The notes: generated from the sequence alone by a model not told the origin. 64,000 nucleotides of DNA from Anoxybacteroides rupiense (GCF_014196195.1 NZ_JACIDF010000011.1:45327-109326); one strand, 5' to 3'; shown: positions 36,828 through 45,489, counted from the stretch's first letter. Numbers and translations are program-made.

Positions 36828-37190
36828 ATGAAGTTAACAGCAAAAATTGTAAAAGACGATTCTGAAATGAAAGCAGTGGAAGCAAGAGAGAATAAAAACA
36901 CGTACATCGCTACTTAACTATAAAAAACAGATGGATGGACTATTGAAATATATGATTTGAACGGGTTTAAGTCTTCAGTCGATACATTTATGAGTAATAA
37001 AGTCAAATGGCAGCTAAAGTGGGCAGTGGAGTTATTGGCTTTGTCGTTACATTATATCTAGCGCCAGAACCTACGTGGTCCAAAATATTAGCGGGTTTAT
37101 TAACTGAAGACTCAGCTTCAATTGCTTATGCAGAAGGTAAAGCCATATAGAATGCGTATATGGATTCCAAATATTACTTGGCAAGAGTGA
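36828..37190 (+). pseudogene. Broken small gene of unknown function
   Basis: From ATG 36828 (site ATAGGAGCAGA) a frame begins M-K-L-T-A-K-I-V-K-D-D and stops after 29 codons. The same frame resumes with D-G-W-T-I-E-I-Y-D-L-N-G-F-K-S-S and then, after a one-base shift near 37007, continues as A-A-K-V-G-S-G-V-I-G-F-V-V-T-L-Y-L-A-P, ending in another stop. This reads as one gene of about 115 codons with at least two stops and one shift. The glycine-rich hydrophobic C-terminal half recalls membrane-active peptides, but no family was recognised. Confidence 0.5.
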
Positions 37191-37228
37191 AGGTTTAGCA
37201 TATATACAGGAGTAAGGGGGGATTTGGT

Positions 37229-37426
37229 ATGTGGATAGAAATAACAATACTTCCTATATTGTTCCCCCCTTATTCGATCATAGCGGTACAGAAAGTCCGA
37301 GCCGGAAGCTTCTCTCTTTTACTTACCGTTTGGATGTTTTTAGCTTTTGGCGGAATCATTGTTTACCTTATAATCTGGCATCTCTATTTAACAGGAGACA
37401 TAAATCGGCTTCCTGCTCATAAATGA
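37229..37426 (+). CDS. Small two-helix membrane protein, unknown
   Basis: A 65-residue protein with two hydrophobic segments (about 4-20 and 27-51) separated by Q-K-V-R-A-G. AAGGGGGG lies 7 nt before the ATG. It is immediately downstream of a decayed small gene, an arrangement like peptide plus immunity protein, but there is no sequence recognition to support that. It may be a relic. Confidence 0.5.
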   Translation: MWIEITILPILFPPYSIIAVQKVRAGSFSLLLTVWMFLAFGGIIVYLIIWHLYLTGDINRLPAHK

Positions 37427-37924
37427 CCATTCCGATGATGTCGGGGGGCGAAAGAAGTGTCACTGCTGCAAAAACAGCCATACGTCATCGCTGCTGATCC
37501 TCCATTTTTCTCGACACCTTCGCTTTGGCCGTATTTGCGATCCGCTTTTTTTCTGTGACTCATTCGCCATATTCCCCTTATTCCGTTTGCCATTACCGGA
37601 TCGTGCTGGTTGTTGTTATTGATCTCTTATCATTCTAAGTATATGCCGCCTAGCGGAGCCTTTCCGTTGGGGGGTTTTGAGTTGGGACGAATGAAAATAT
37701 AGGTATTTTCCGCAATCAAAATTGTGGAAAATACGGATGTTTTTTCTCATTTTATTTGATAGATTAAAAGCAAGAGTTGTAAATCTTGAAAAAGACAGGA
37801 GAACGATAGGGGGGATTCGAAATTGTAAAAAACGATTGAAATTTGGGGGGAAATTGAAAAAAGAGAGTTTTTTGGATTTAAGTAATATTGTTTTGGTGAA
37901 GTAATTATATAAAACGGATTTAAT
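37427..37924. other. Region without a recognisable gene
   Basis: A fragmentary plus-strand frame near 37457 (S-L-L-Q-K-Q-P-Y-V-I-A-A-D-P-P-F-F) looks protein-derived but is broken. From 37800 the sequence leads into the IS630 element. Confidence 0.35.
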
Positions 37925-39030
37925 TTTTCGACATGGAGCGTAGGCGATGCCTACCCGACACAATACGTGATTGGACCTTTTGGAAATCTCGCTCAAAAAC
38001 GAGTTCATGGCTTCTTCGATTGAAGAACGGGCCGGATGAAAACAATTCGCAATCACCGTTTCTTTAAGCCATCTCTATCATCGCTCAATGGGGGTTAAAT
38101 CCGGTGAATAAGGCGGTAAATCAATTAACAAAATCCGTTCGTTCTTCGCAAGAAAATCCTGAATGAGTTGGGAATGATGAATGGTGGCATTGTCGACGAC
38201 CACGGTAGTCAACTTCTCTTTGTAATGATTCGCCATCAACTGAAGAAACGACAAAAATTCCCCCTGTTTACAAGACGAGAAGGTTTTGGTGCAACACTTC
38301 TCTCGTTATCGCGTTCAGCGCACCAAATAAGGTCACACTCGCATGATGTCCATACGTGAGCACTTGTTTTTGTTTGCCTATTTCTGACCATGTGGCATGA
38401 AGACTTTGATAAGTGCGAATATGCGTCTCATCTTGATACAGGAGGATCATGTTATGATTCAGAAGTTTTTTTATTAGGTCGATTTCCTGTTGAAACTCCT
38501 GTTGTTTTTCTGGATCCGCTTTGGCCAACACATAGGTTGGTGAGTATCGCTCAAACGTAACCACCAAAGTATACGTAAAATCCCTGTACCACTCATCTCT
38601 ATACCATAGGTACGGCGCACATTCTCACGAATGATCGGTGTCGTCCGCCCAATCGATAAGATAATCAGAAAGGGACGTAGCTAGAATGACTTGCTTGAGT
38701 TCGTTTTGTCGTTCGGCTGTTAAAAAGCAGGAGGGTCCCAGTCCGCATTTTCGCTCTAATAAGGCCTCTATTCCCTCTTTATGAAACTTTTTAACGTAAG
38801 TAGCCACGGATTGACGATAAGGATGACATAAATGAGCGATTTCTTTTCCAGTATAACCTTTCATGACAAGACGAACCGCTGTAATACGCAGACGTAAGTG
38901 AACATGGTCTTGTTATTTCTCGAACTTTCGTCAATCAGTGGGTGTAAGACCATGAGTAATCATAAGACGTGCCATAGTTTCTTCTGCTCCTTCGTTCTTA
39001 AGTTCTAACTATAGAGTATGGACAGGAACG
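37900..39030 (-). mobile_element. Degenerate IS630-family element
   Basis: This region is filled by a broken IS630-type transposase on the minus strand. Terminal inverted repeats could not be placed with certainty, so the limits are approximate. Neighbouring sequence is AT-rich and rich in gene fragments. Confidence 0.75.
37925..38975 (-). pseudogene. IS630-family transposase, multiply disrupted
   Basis: Starting at ATG 38975, the frame gives M-A-R-L-M-I-T-H-G-L and soon stops. It resumes as a helix-turn-helix part with M-K-G-Y-T-G-K-E-I-A-H-L and Y-R-Q-S-V-A-T-Y-V-K-K-F-H. The DDE core is in pieces: L-L-Y-Q-D-E-T-H-I-R (first acidic pair), T-T-V-V-V-D-N-A-T-I-H-H-S-Q and D-L-P-P-Y-S-P-D-L-T-P-I-E-R. 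The tail I-A-N-C-F-H-P-A-R-S-S-I-E-E-A follows. At least four stops or shifts exist, so it cannot be active. Confidence 0.85.
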
Positions 39031-39207
39031 AAGAATGATAATCCAATCAGGTCGAAACAGTTAATCAGCTATATATAGAAGTTAAGATGACTAAATACTG
39101 TAAATTAAAATTAACTTCTTTCGGCATTCGGAGGTGGAAGATCAGTGTAGGTACAGAGAGCTCCATTTTTAATTTGTCCATAATAAATAAAAAAGGAGGA
39201 TATTTTT

Positions 39208-39719
39208 GTGAAGAATAAATATCTTAGTATTTTTGTACTTGCATTCCTTTTTCTGATTTTATCCCCTGCATTTGCATCGGCATCAACACACAATAATAAG
39301 TCCCATGATTATGAGGTTCATGTCGTTTATTATGCTTCCGGGGGGGGGTACTGGTTCCTTTTACAGTTGGTACGGATATAACAATGAACATAACAGTTAG
39401 TTATCCAGGGAAGATTATTACGTATGAAGATATATATGCATATATTGTTAATGGAGCTCTCTTTCCATTCAAATGTAGTTTAAATGTAGGTACTATTAAA
39501 TATTATAAAGATGATTCCTACTGGTCAACCCATTCCCTTCCTTATGTAGGTAGTTACATTGCAGATCCTAATAATATAACAGGTTTTAGATACGGAAAGC
39601 CCAATACCGATTTAGTTGATAGTAGTACCTATAAGGCAATAGGAGCTGTAACATATAGTAGTTCAAGTACAACTCCTATGTCATTTGTTGTTGATACTAC
39701 TGAAGGAGTGGTGGATTAA
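39208..39719 (+). pseudogene. Secreted protein gene frameshifted at a nine-G tract
   Basis: GTG 39208, 7 nt after AAGGAGGA, begins a protein with a clear signal peptide (M-K-N-K-Y, hydrophobic core, cleavage after A-F-A-S-A). At 39340-39348 a run of nine G puts the frame out. With ten G the frame joins smoothly to the open reading frame that ends at 39719 (V-P-F-T-V-G-T-D-I-T-M-N-I-T-V-S-Y), giving about 171 residues. The mature part is rich in Tyr, Ser and Thr, beta-like, with no family recognised. It may be phase-variable, inactivated or a sequencing error. It heads a three-gene set. Confidence 0.65.
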
Positions 39720-39723
39720 TTTT

Positions 39724-40422
39724 ATGGAAAAATCAAAACGAATAAAGTTAATACAACTTACACTTATTGTAGGATTGTGTATTGTAGGATTAAGTTTTTC
39801 AAGTGTTTTTCATCATTCTTCACATGTAAAAGCTGAAAGGGAATCTCTAAATCAAAACGCGTATCTTTATTTAAAACTAGAGCACAAAAAAATAAAGGAA
39901 CAGGCTGTAAAGCCTTTTCTAAAAATTAATGGGAAATCTTTTACTAATAAAGAGTTTAACGAGTTCCAGATAAGCAGAAATATTGTAGAATTAAATAACG
40001 GAAATTCATTATTAAGTGATGAACAAATAAAAGATGAGTTTATTCAAAATGCTGTGTTAGAAGAAGAGGCTGAAAAACAAAATATTGTTGTTGATGAAAG
40101 TGAAGCAGAAAAATTTACAAAACAAATGCGTCAAATATTGGAACAATCTTCTGACGAATATGCAATACAGTTTCTCCAAGACTATCTTTCGGCATTAGGT
40201 ATCTCTGAAAACGAATATTGGAATCAGTATGCTGTGTTAGCATATAAAAAAGCTTTAAAAATCAGCAAATTGAAACAACAGTTTTTTAATGAACGAAAAG
40301 CTAAAACTAAAGATGTTAATATTGATGAACTACAAAAGGCTTGGGAAAAATATCAGAAGGATTTGGTAAAAAAATCAAAAGTAGAATTTATTCAAGGATC
40401 AATATCGGAAGAAAGGAAGTGA
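39724..40422 (+). CDS. Membrane-anchored SurA-N-like protein
   Basis: A 232-residue protein with one N-terminal membrane or signal segment (about 9-28) and an extracytoplasmic, mostly helical domain. K-I-N-G-K-S-F-T-N-K-E-F and the following I-V-D-E-S-E-A-E-K and L-G-I-S-E-N-E-Y-W pattern resemble the SurA/PrsA N-terminal chaperone domain. No peptidyl-prolyl isomerase domain is present. It begins 5 bp after the secreted-protein gene and overlaps the next start by 1 bp (TGATG). It may be a chaperone for the protein encoded upstream. Confidence 0.7.
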   Translation: MEKSKRIKLIQLTLIVGLCIVGLSFSSVFHHSSHVKAERESLNQNAYLYLKLEHKKIKEQAVKPFLKINGKSFTNKEFNEFQISRNIVELNNGNSLLSDEQIKDEFIQNAVLEEEAEKQNIVVDESEAEKFTKQMRQILEQSSDEYAIQFLQDYLSALGISENEYWNQYAVLAYKKALKISKLKQQFFNERKAKTKDVNIDELQKAWEKYQKDLVKKSKVEFIQGSISEERK

Positions 40423-40658
40423 TGAATATTAAGGATATCCACGAAACACAATCTATGGAGAAAGCCCATAATACGGAGAATGATGAAATCTTTTCTTCAA
40501 TCGAGGATTTACAAAATATAGTATCGGGAGGGAAATTGAAAAGAAGCAGCCTTAATTTTAAGATTTATCCTAAATGGATTAAATATGTAGGGTATTTTAT
40601 AGTTGTAAGTATTATTCTTATGCCCTTGATTCTATTAATTCTTAATTTATTGATTTAA
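40422..40658 (+). CDS. Small membrane peptide with double-glycine-like leader
   Basis: A 78-residue protein translationally coupled to the preceding gene, with GAAAGGAAG just before the start. Residues about 25-37 read F-S-S-I-E-D-L-Q-N-I-V-S-G-G, close to the L-x-x-I-x-G-G leader motif of peptides exported by peptidase-containing ABC transporters. The rest is basic (K-L-K-R-S-S) and then strongly hydrophobic (V-S-I-I-L-M-P-L-I-L-L-I-L). No such transporter is present in the window, so the motif may be chance and the product a plain membrane protein. Confidence 0.55.
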   Translation: MNIKDIHETQSMEKAHNTENDEIFSSIEDLQNIVSGGKLKRSSLNFKIYPKWIKYVGYFIVVSIILMPLILLILNLLI

Positions 40659-41870
40659 CGTGAAGGACCTTGGGATTTCAATGGTGTATGAAATTTTGTA
40701 TTTAGAATGCTGCTAGGGCAAAAGAGAAAAGGTAGGTATTCTCTAATTTAGGTCACCCATGGTGTTAGCTGGACATGACAGGCACATGATCGATCCCACT
40801 TGATCCTCAACATTTGCCCCCAAGTAAATCGATTGGATCTGGCACCACGAGTTTTAGTCCAAAAATCTTAAGGAAAGGAGAATCCTACCTAATTTTAAAC
40901 TTCCCATCAAAAGAAGCCTCCAACTTCTGAATGAAAGGAAAGTTGGAGATGAAGTTTGGTAGGCGCATAGTAAAGTCATTTCTCTCGATTTTTTGTGATA
41001 TAATCAGCCCAAGATAAAAGAACAGCTGTTTTTTATGAAATGAGGCTAGTCATTCAGTATTACCTCCTACTTACGATGCTCTTGTTCAAGTCGTAAAAGA
41101 CCGCAGAAAAGAAATAAGCGCTCATGGAAACAAAATATATTTTTCCGGATAACGACCAATCTTACAAAACTGTCGTATCTAATCCTTTTAGGCCATTCTA
41201 GAAAAACACATTGCATTACTAATTAGATATAAACGAAGATACGGGAAAAATCAGGATTTCGACAATGCTGGTGATATCGAGAGCGTTCAGGAAATCGGTC
41301 GTTTGAAATAAACGTTCGACCATCAAAAAGTGCCAGGCTCATTCGAGGGAAGACCTAATTGCTTTCTCAAGACATATATGGCGATGATGATCTCATCGCC
41401 TTGCTTCAGCAATGGTGATGTCAGCGCTGTAAATACACTAGAATCACAGAAAATTTGATTGTCCAGCTACTCAGAAAGCTTGTATAAAGCTCTTGGGCAG
41501 TACAACGATTATTATTTTATGATTTAATATCCAGAAGAGCTCTCCCGTTACACGCATGTAAAGCAGTCCCAGCCTGTAAAGGGCCCTCTTCATGAAAATG
41601 GGCAGCTTTCCAATAGCCTTGTGATCGAATCTTCATGGAGCGCTGCGATCTCAGAAGCGTTGATTCAGAAATTACATAAAGGGGAATCTAGGTATAATCT
41701 GGTAATATTGGATCAAGAACGGTCGCCTATTCACATATTCAATGATGTTCAGTGGTATCAAACCTTTAGTAAAGATTTGAGTGGTACGGCGGACGAGGCG
41801 GGCATAGAATAAGATACATGGTGGAAAATGCTCTATTTTGCGCCGCATCGGCTTCCATTTTACCGAATGA
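40659..41870. other. 1.2-kb decayed region
   Basis: No intact gene. A bulged nested inverted repeat lies at 40884-40963. From about 41040 a plus-strand frame shows protein-like pieces interrupted by stops (Y-D-A-L-V-Q-V-V-K-D-R-R-K-E-I; then V-K-G-P-L-H-E-N-G-Q-L-S-N-S-L-V-I ending at 41812), probably one lost gene of unknown family. Confidence 0.45.
40884..40963. repeat. Bulged nested inverted repeat
   Basis: Three arms nest: CCTACC/GGTAGG (40884, 40958), AAACTTC/GAAGTTT (40897, 40951) and CTCCAACTT/AAGTTGGAG (40918, 40940). It could be an element end or a structured RNA; there is no T-run. Confidence 0.45.
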
Positions 41871-41876
41871 ATCATG

Positions 41877-42031
41877 TATAATATATATAAAAGATCTGTA
41901 TAAATAAAATAAGGCCAAGGATGCTGCAACACCCTTGGCCCTGCAATAACACGGTTCCCTGCAAGGGGGATCAGCCATATGGGGAAATAGTCCACCGATG
42001 GGCTGCTAACTCAAGGGTGGGCTATTTCTTT
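41877..42031 (+). ncRNA. Antisense antitoxin RNA (RatA/SR4-like)
   Basis: A TATAAT box at 41877-41882 and a terminator stem at 41984-42031 (GAAATAGTCCACC with GGTGGGCTATTTC, then TTTT) bound a plus-strand transcript of about 140 nt. It covers the 3' untranslated part and the stop codon of the minus-strand toxin gene. This convergent 3' overlap is the arrangement of txpA/ratA and bsrG/SR4 in B. subtilis, where the RNA causes toxin-mRNA degradation. The -35 element is weak by eye. Confidence 0.65.
41897..41940 (-). terminator. Terminator of toxin mRNA
   Basis: On the minus strand GGCCAAGGGTG-TTGCAG-CATCCTTGGCC (41913-41940; one mismatch) is followed by TTATTTTATTTA. It ends the transcript from the toxin gene. 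Confidence 0.8.
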
Positions 42032-42105
42032 TGGTGAAAGGATAGAATAGAAACGATTAAGCTTGCGAAAGCGATCGCAAACATTAACGCTTCAAACACC
42101 GTCAT
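42022..42105 (-). CDS. Type I toxin peptide, TxpA/BsrG-like
   Basis: A 27-residue hydrophobic peptide, MTVFEALMFAIAF followed by ASLIVSILSFHQKK. It has the M-T-V-F-E-x-L-M start, a single membrane helix and a short basic tail typical of Bacillus and Enterococcus type I toxins (TxpA, BsrG, putative holin-like toxin). ATG 42105 has GGGGGTG 6 nt upstream; an ATG at 42111 touches that site. The site is paired by an upstream sequence (42115-42136), and 13 bases of the leader can pair with the 3' untranslated region. A convergent antisense RNA overlaps the 3' end. Confidence 0.85.
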   Translation of the reverse strand: MTVFEALMFAIAFASLIVSILSFHQKK

Positions 42106-42111
42106 CGGCAT

Positions 42112-42642
42112 CACCCCCTTTCTGAGGATAAAGGGGTTACATGCCGATCCACCCTTGAGTTCTCCCGTATTATTGCCTTTCTATTATACAATATATTTAC
42201 AACTGTTGGAAACGGAAGATCGAGAAGATTGATGTTTTGTTTTGTAGAAATGTAGACAAGGGCCGTTTGATTTTTCGACATGGTTTACAGCAGTCCAACG
42301 ACATGTGAAAGTACACGGCTGACCGTTGCCCTTTTGCCTCATGCTATGGGCAAAAACGCCAGCGAACACATGACATGTGTCTGATGAACATTCGCTGTTG
42401 GTTGGAAGTATGTCGGCGACCGCGGAAAAGCGGCGAATCAGATCGTTTTTACGGAGAGATACGGAGGAATCCATGTCTATTTTCAAGTTGTATTTATATA
42501 GATAATATTCTGCCCCTTGTTGATTTTTACGAAGTATACACAGAAGGGGCTTTGCGGCAAACGAAAAAAGATAGAATACTTGGTTAGCTAGAAAAAGAGG
42601 AAAAAATGGCCGAAGGGGCCTGTATCCCTTCGATAGATTGAA
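42112..42642. other. Toxin leader, then 450 bp without a gene
   Basis: The toxin leader and promoter (minus-strand TATAAT near 42183-42188) occupy about 80 bp. Beyond that no gene is supported. A 7-1-7 inverted repeat ACACATG-A-CATGTGT lies at about 42367-42381. Confidence 0.45.
42115..42136 (-). promoter_or_regulatory. Shine-Dalgarno-sequestering hairpin of toxin mRNA
   Basis: On the minus-strand transcript CCCCTTT pairs with AAAGGGG across an 8-nt loop (ATCCTCAG), burying the G-rich ribosome site of the toxin. Such blocking is known for this toxin class. Confidence 0.7.
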
Positions 42643-43239
42643 TTAAATTAATCCTAGCTTGATCGCTTTGACAACGGCCCCTACTCTTGAATCGACATCA
42701 AGCTTTCGGATAATGGAAGATATGTGGTGTTCGACCGTCCGGCGGCTTATCTTTAGCTGCTCGCTAATTTCTGCATTGGTATGGTCTTCAGCAATCAGCC
42801 GAAGAATGGTTAATTCCATCTGAGTAAGAGGAGGGCTATAATGAGTTAATCGGTCGGTTGGAAACACTTTGATCCCTAGATAGCTTTGTTTAATAGCGTT
42901 AGCCAGTTCCAATGAGGAGTTCTCTTTTGTTACAAACGCATATGCTCCAGCCTCATAAGCAGCGTGAATGTATTCGTCATAATCGTATCCGGATAAAATG
43001 ACGATTTTGCATGCTGGGTATGATCGGGTAATTTTCTTTGTCCACTCAATTCCGCTTTCTTCTTTCATTTTTATATCCATGACAATAACATCAGGATGAT
43101 GCTTGCGTATTTCCTCTAGCAAGCCGGCAGGATTACAAATGGTGCCGACGATTTCGAAATCTGTTTTGTCCTCTAGCAATTTGCGAATTCCCTGCATCAT
43201 GAGCAAGTGATCATCTACTAATAATACTCTGATTTTCAT
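42643..43239 (-). CDS. comA: NarL-family response regulator, ComA-like
   Basis: A 198-residue regulator. The receiver domain has D-D-H near residue 9, the phospho-acceptor aspartate in V-I-V-M-D-I-K near residue 52, and K in F-V-T-K-E. The LuxR-type helix-turn-helix is L-T-Q-M-E-L-T-I-L-R-L-I-A-E-D-H-T-N-A-E-I-S. Its start lies inside the end of the kinase gene (29-bp overlap). Paired with a ComP-like sensor, the best match is a ComA-type quorum-sensing regulator, but orthology is not certain. Confidence 0.8.
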   Translation of the reverse strand: MKIRVLLVDDHLLMMQGIRKLLEDKTDFEIVGTICNPAGLLEEIRKHHPDVIVMDIKMKEESGIEWTKKITRSYPACKIVILSGYDYDEYIHAAYEAGAYAFVTKENSSLELANAIKQSYLGIKVFPTDRLTHYSPPLTQMELTILRLIAEDHTNAEISEQLKISRRTVEHHISSIIRKLDVDSRVGAVVKAIKLGLI

Positions 43240-45298
43240 TTGACTCCTCCCCGTCTATTTCGATTGGCAGAGAAATGGATACACATGTTCCGGCTCCAGG
43301 TTCCGATTGGATGTTGAGAGTGCCTTTTAGCTGATTCACCCGTTTTTGGATCGTCACTAAGCCTAAATGGCGGTTTTGCAATAATGCTGATAAATGGTTG
43401 GGCATCTTAAATCCAACACCGTGATCTTTTACTTTAATATGAAGATCATGCTGTGTTTCCACAACGGAGACAAGAATGTCTTTTGATGACGAGTGTTTTA
43501 TCGCATTGTAAACCAATTCCTTGATGATTCGAAATACTTGGGCAGAAAGAGCGACTGGGATGTTTTTTAGCTGTGAGCGATAGTCGATTTGTAAAATAAC
43601 ATTATAGTTCATTTCACATTTTCTTTTTAATAAAAAGAGGCTGCGCTTTAACCCTAAGTCTTCTATGACGGCAGGGTATAGCTCATGGCACATTTCTCTT
43701 ATCTCAAAGATGCTGTTGCGAATCCCTTCTTCGATCTCTTTCAAAATATCTTTGTTGATGTTTTGACTTTTGTTGAGCCATTCAAGCTTATGAAGAAGCA
43801 GGATTAAATTTTGCAATATTTCATCATGAAGAAAATCAGACAGCTTCCTTTTTTCTTCTTCTTGCTCATTGAGCAACAGCCAATGAGACTGTTCGTGAAT
43901 AAGCGACTCTTTCATAGCTTCCTTTAATTCGTTTTCAATTTGTTGCAATGTTGCGGAGCTAGCGAATAACTCCGTTGCATCGAGGCGAATTTTTTCAATC
44001 AGCTCTTGTTCTTCCTTTTCAAAAATGGTAGCCGTCGTTTTTTCGCTGATGATAATCCATCCTCGTATCGCATTTTCTATCTTCATAGGATAGAAGAAGA
44101 TGCTTTTTCCATGGATATGCGCTTTGTTCGTGTGGTCTCTCTGATAGAGATATGACAGCAGCTGTGCATCGTCAAAAGGCAGGAAAATTCCTGTTCGGTG
44201 CAAAACAACGGGAGCGCTATCATTTTTCCATATTAGGCATACGCCGCTAACATGCAGGGTTTGATGAATTAAATCAGCAACCAGCTTGGCGCAATGCCCC
44301 AAATGCTGCCCATTCAGCAATTGCTGGAGAATCAGCAATTTTTCCTGTTGAACTTTTTGATGCTTAAGCTGCTATTTTTTCATTTTTAAAGGCTCCAACC
44401 ATCTATTCATCAGACTATAAACAACGAAAGCACAGATGAGCAAAGTATTTAGTAAAAGCGCTGACGGTAAGCTGAAATCACTCAGTATCCATGACAATAA
44501 ATTAAATACAAGCAAGCCCGAAAGAATAGCTAATAACTGAAAGCTGATTTTGCGCAAATGCTCTTGAAAGTCAATGATTTCTTGCTTGGTTAGTAAATAG
44601 GATATTGTGATTGGAAAAACGATGATGCTGCTTAAACTATAATGAAAAGGGATCCCAGGAAGCATAGGGAGCACATCAGGAATCAAGCTAAAAATGATAA
44701 CAGGAACAAATGATAAAATAAGGCCAAAAATTAAAAGATACATTTGATTTTTCACCTTATCGGAATTCGAGCGAATATGTAAGAAACATAGAACGATGCA
44801 AGCGAGCAGCGAGATAATAATGTTGGCGACAATACATGGCCGCACCATCATTTGAATAATAGTGTCATGCTGTGCCCCAGCTAAAAAATAAAGAAATATG
44901 CTAAAAACCGCAATAAATAGTGTGGACGTTCGTACTTTCCGGAAAAACGCCGGTTTTGTAGACGAAGGGAAGTGTTCAAAAAATTTTAATAGATAGTAAG
45001 GTGCTAATGAAATGGAAAGAACCTCTACATCCTTTGCCAGTTTTATATTCCAACTGGAAGGAGTTGCTAAAGCAATGGCTAGCCCGCTAATCAGCATAAG
45101 GACTAGGAAATGCTGTACGACAACTGAATTTGGTTTTTGGGTATAGCTGTAAATTCCGATGAATAAAAAAGACATTCCTATAAATTCCATAAAATAACAC
45201 CGTTGCTCAACATATTGATCATCCGCTATTGGCAATATATAGCAAAATATGATCACAGACATAAATATCATAACAAACTGTAGAGATCTTTGAGTCAT
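43211..45298 (-). pseudogene. comP: ComP-like sensor kinase interrupted by one in-frame amber codon
   Basis: The first 308 codons (45298-44372) give a membrane domain of about eight helices like ComP (F-F-E-H-F-P-S-S and L-T-K-Q-E-I-I-D-F-Q-E). A TAG at 44374-44372 follows M-K-K. The same frame is then open for 386 more codons with H-D-E-I-L-Q-N-L (HisKA_3 histidine), E-L-V-Y-N-A-I-K-H-S (N box) and G-V-G-F (G box). Removing the single stop gives a normal kinase of about 695 residues. A TTG at 44338 with a weak AGGA site could start a separate cytosolic kinase. It is therefore a nonsense mutation, a genuine split, or read-through. Confidence 0.75.
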
Positions 45299-45361
45299 AC
45301 TATCCCTAACTTTCTAAGTGAGTTTGGAGAGAATAAAGCATTTGGACATGCTGAGCTATTG

Positions 45362-45457
45362 CTAGCTTAGACTTTCTCTTTCGAAAGTAAACTCAGATGC
45401 TATGATGGAATATTTTTCTATTAATGTTTGAGTTATTCCCCATAAATTTTGGTTCAT
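45362..45457 (-). CDS. 31-codon peptide ORF upstream of comP-like gene
   Basis: The frame begins M-N-Q-N-L-W-G-I-T-Q-T-L-I-E-K-Y, with TTGGAGGTAGG before the ATG, and ends E-R-E-S-L-S. It lies between a good promoter and the kinase gene, where ComX sits in B. subtilis. It does not resemble known ComX sequences and there is no ComQ-like gene. It may be a leader peptide, a pheromone precursor or a relic. Confidence 0.45.
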   Translation of the reverse strand: MNQNLWGITQTLIEKYSIIASEFTFERESLS

Positions 45458-45489
45458 AATACCTACCTCCAATTGAATTTTATACTAAA

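Noticed and set aside
39208..39378. Lactococcin 972-like bacteriocin in the secreted-protein gene
   Set aside because: Signal peptide and glycine run recall that family, but the remaining sequence lacks its conserved Trp/Tyr pattern and the usual membrane partner.
40740..40870. Possible transposase fragment on the minus strand
   Set aside because: A short frame (L-K-L-V-V-P-D-P-I-D-L-L-G-G) looked protein-like but matched no remembered transposase family.
42184..42587. Frames on both strands between the toxin locus and the response regulator
   Set aside because: Composition is not protein-like, there is no ribosome site, and they overlap each other.
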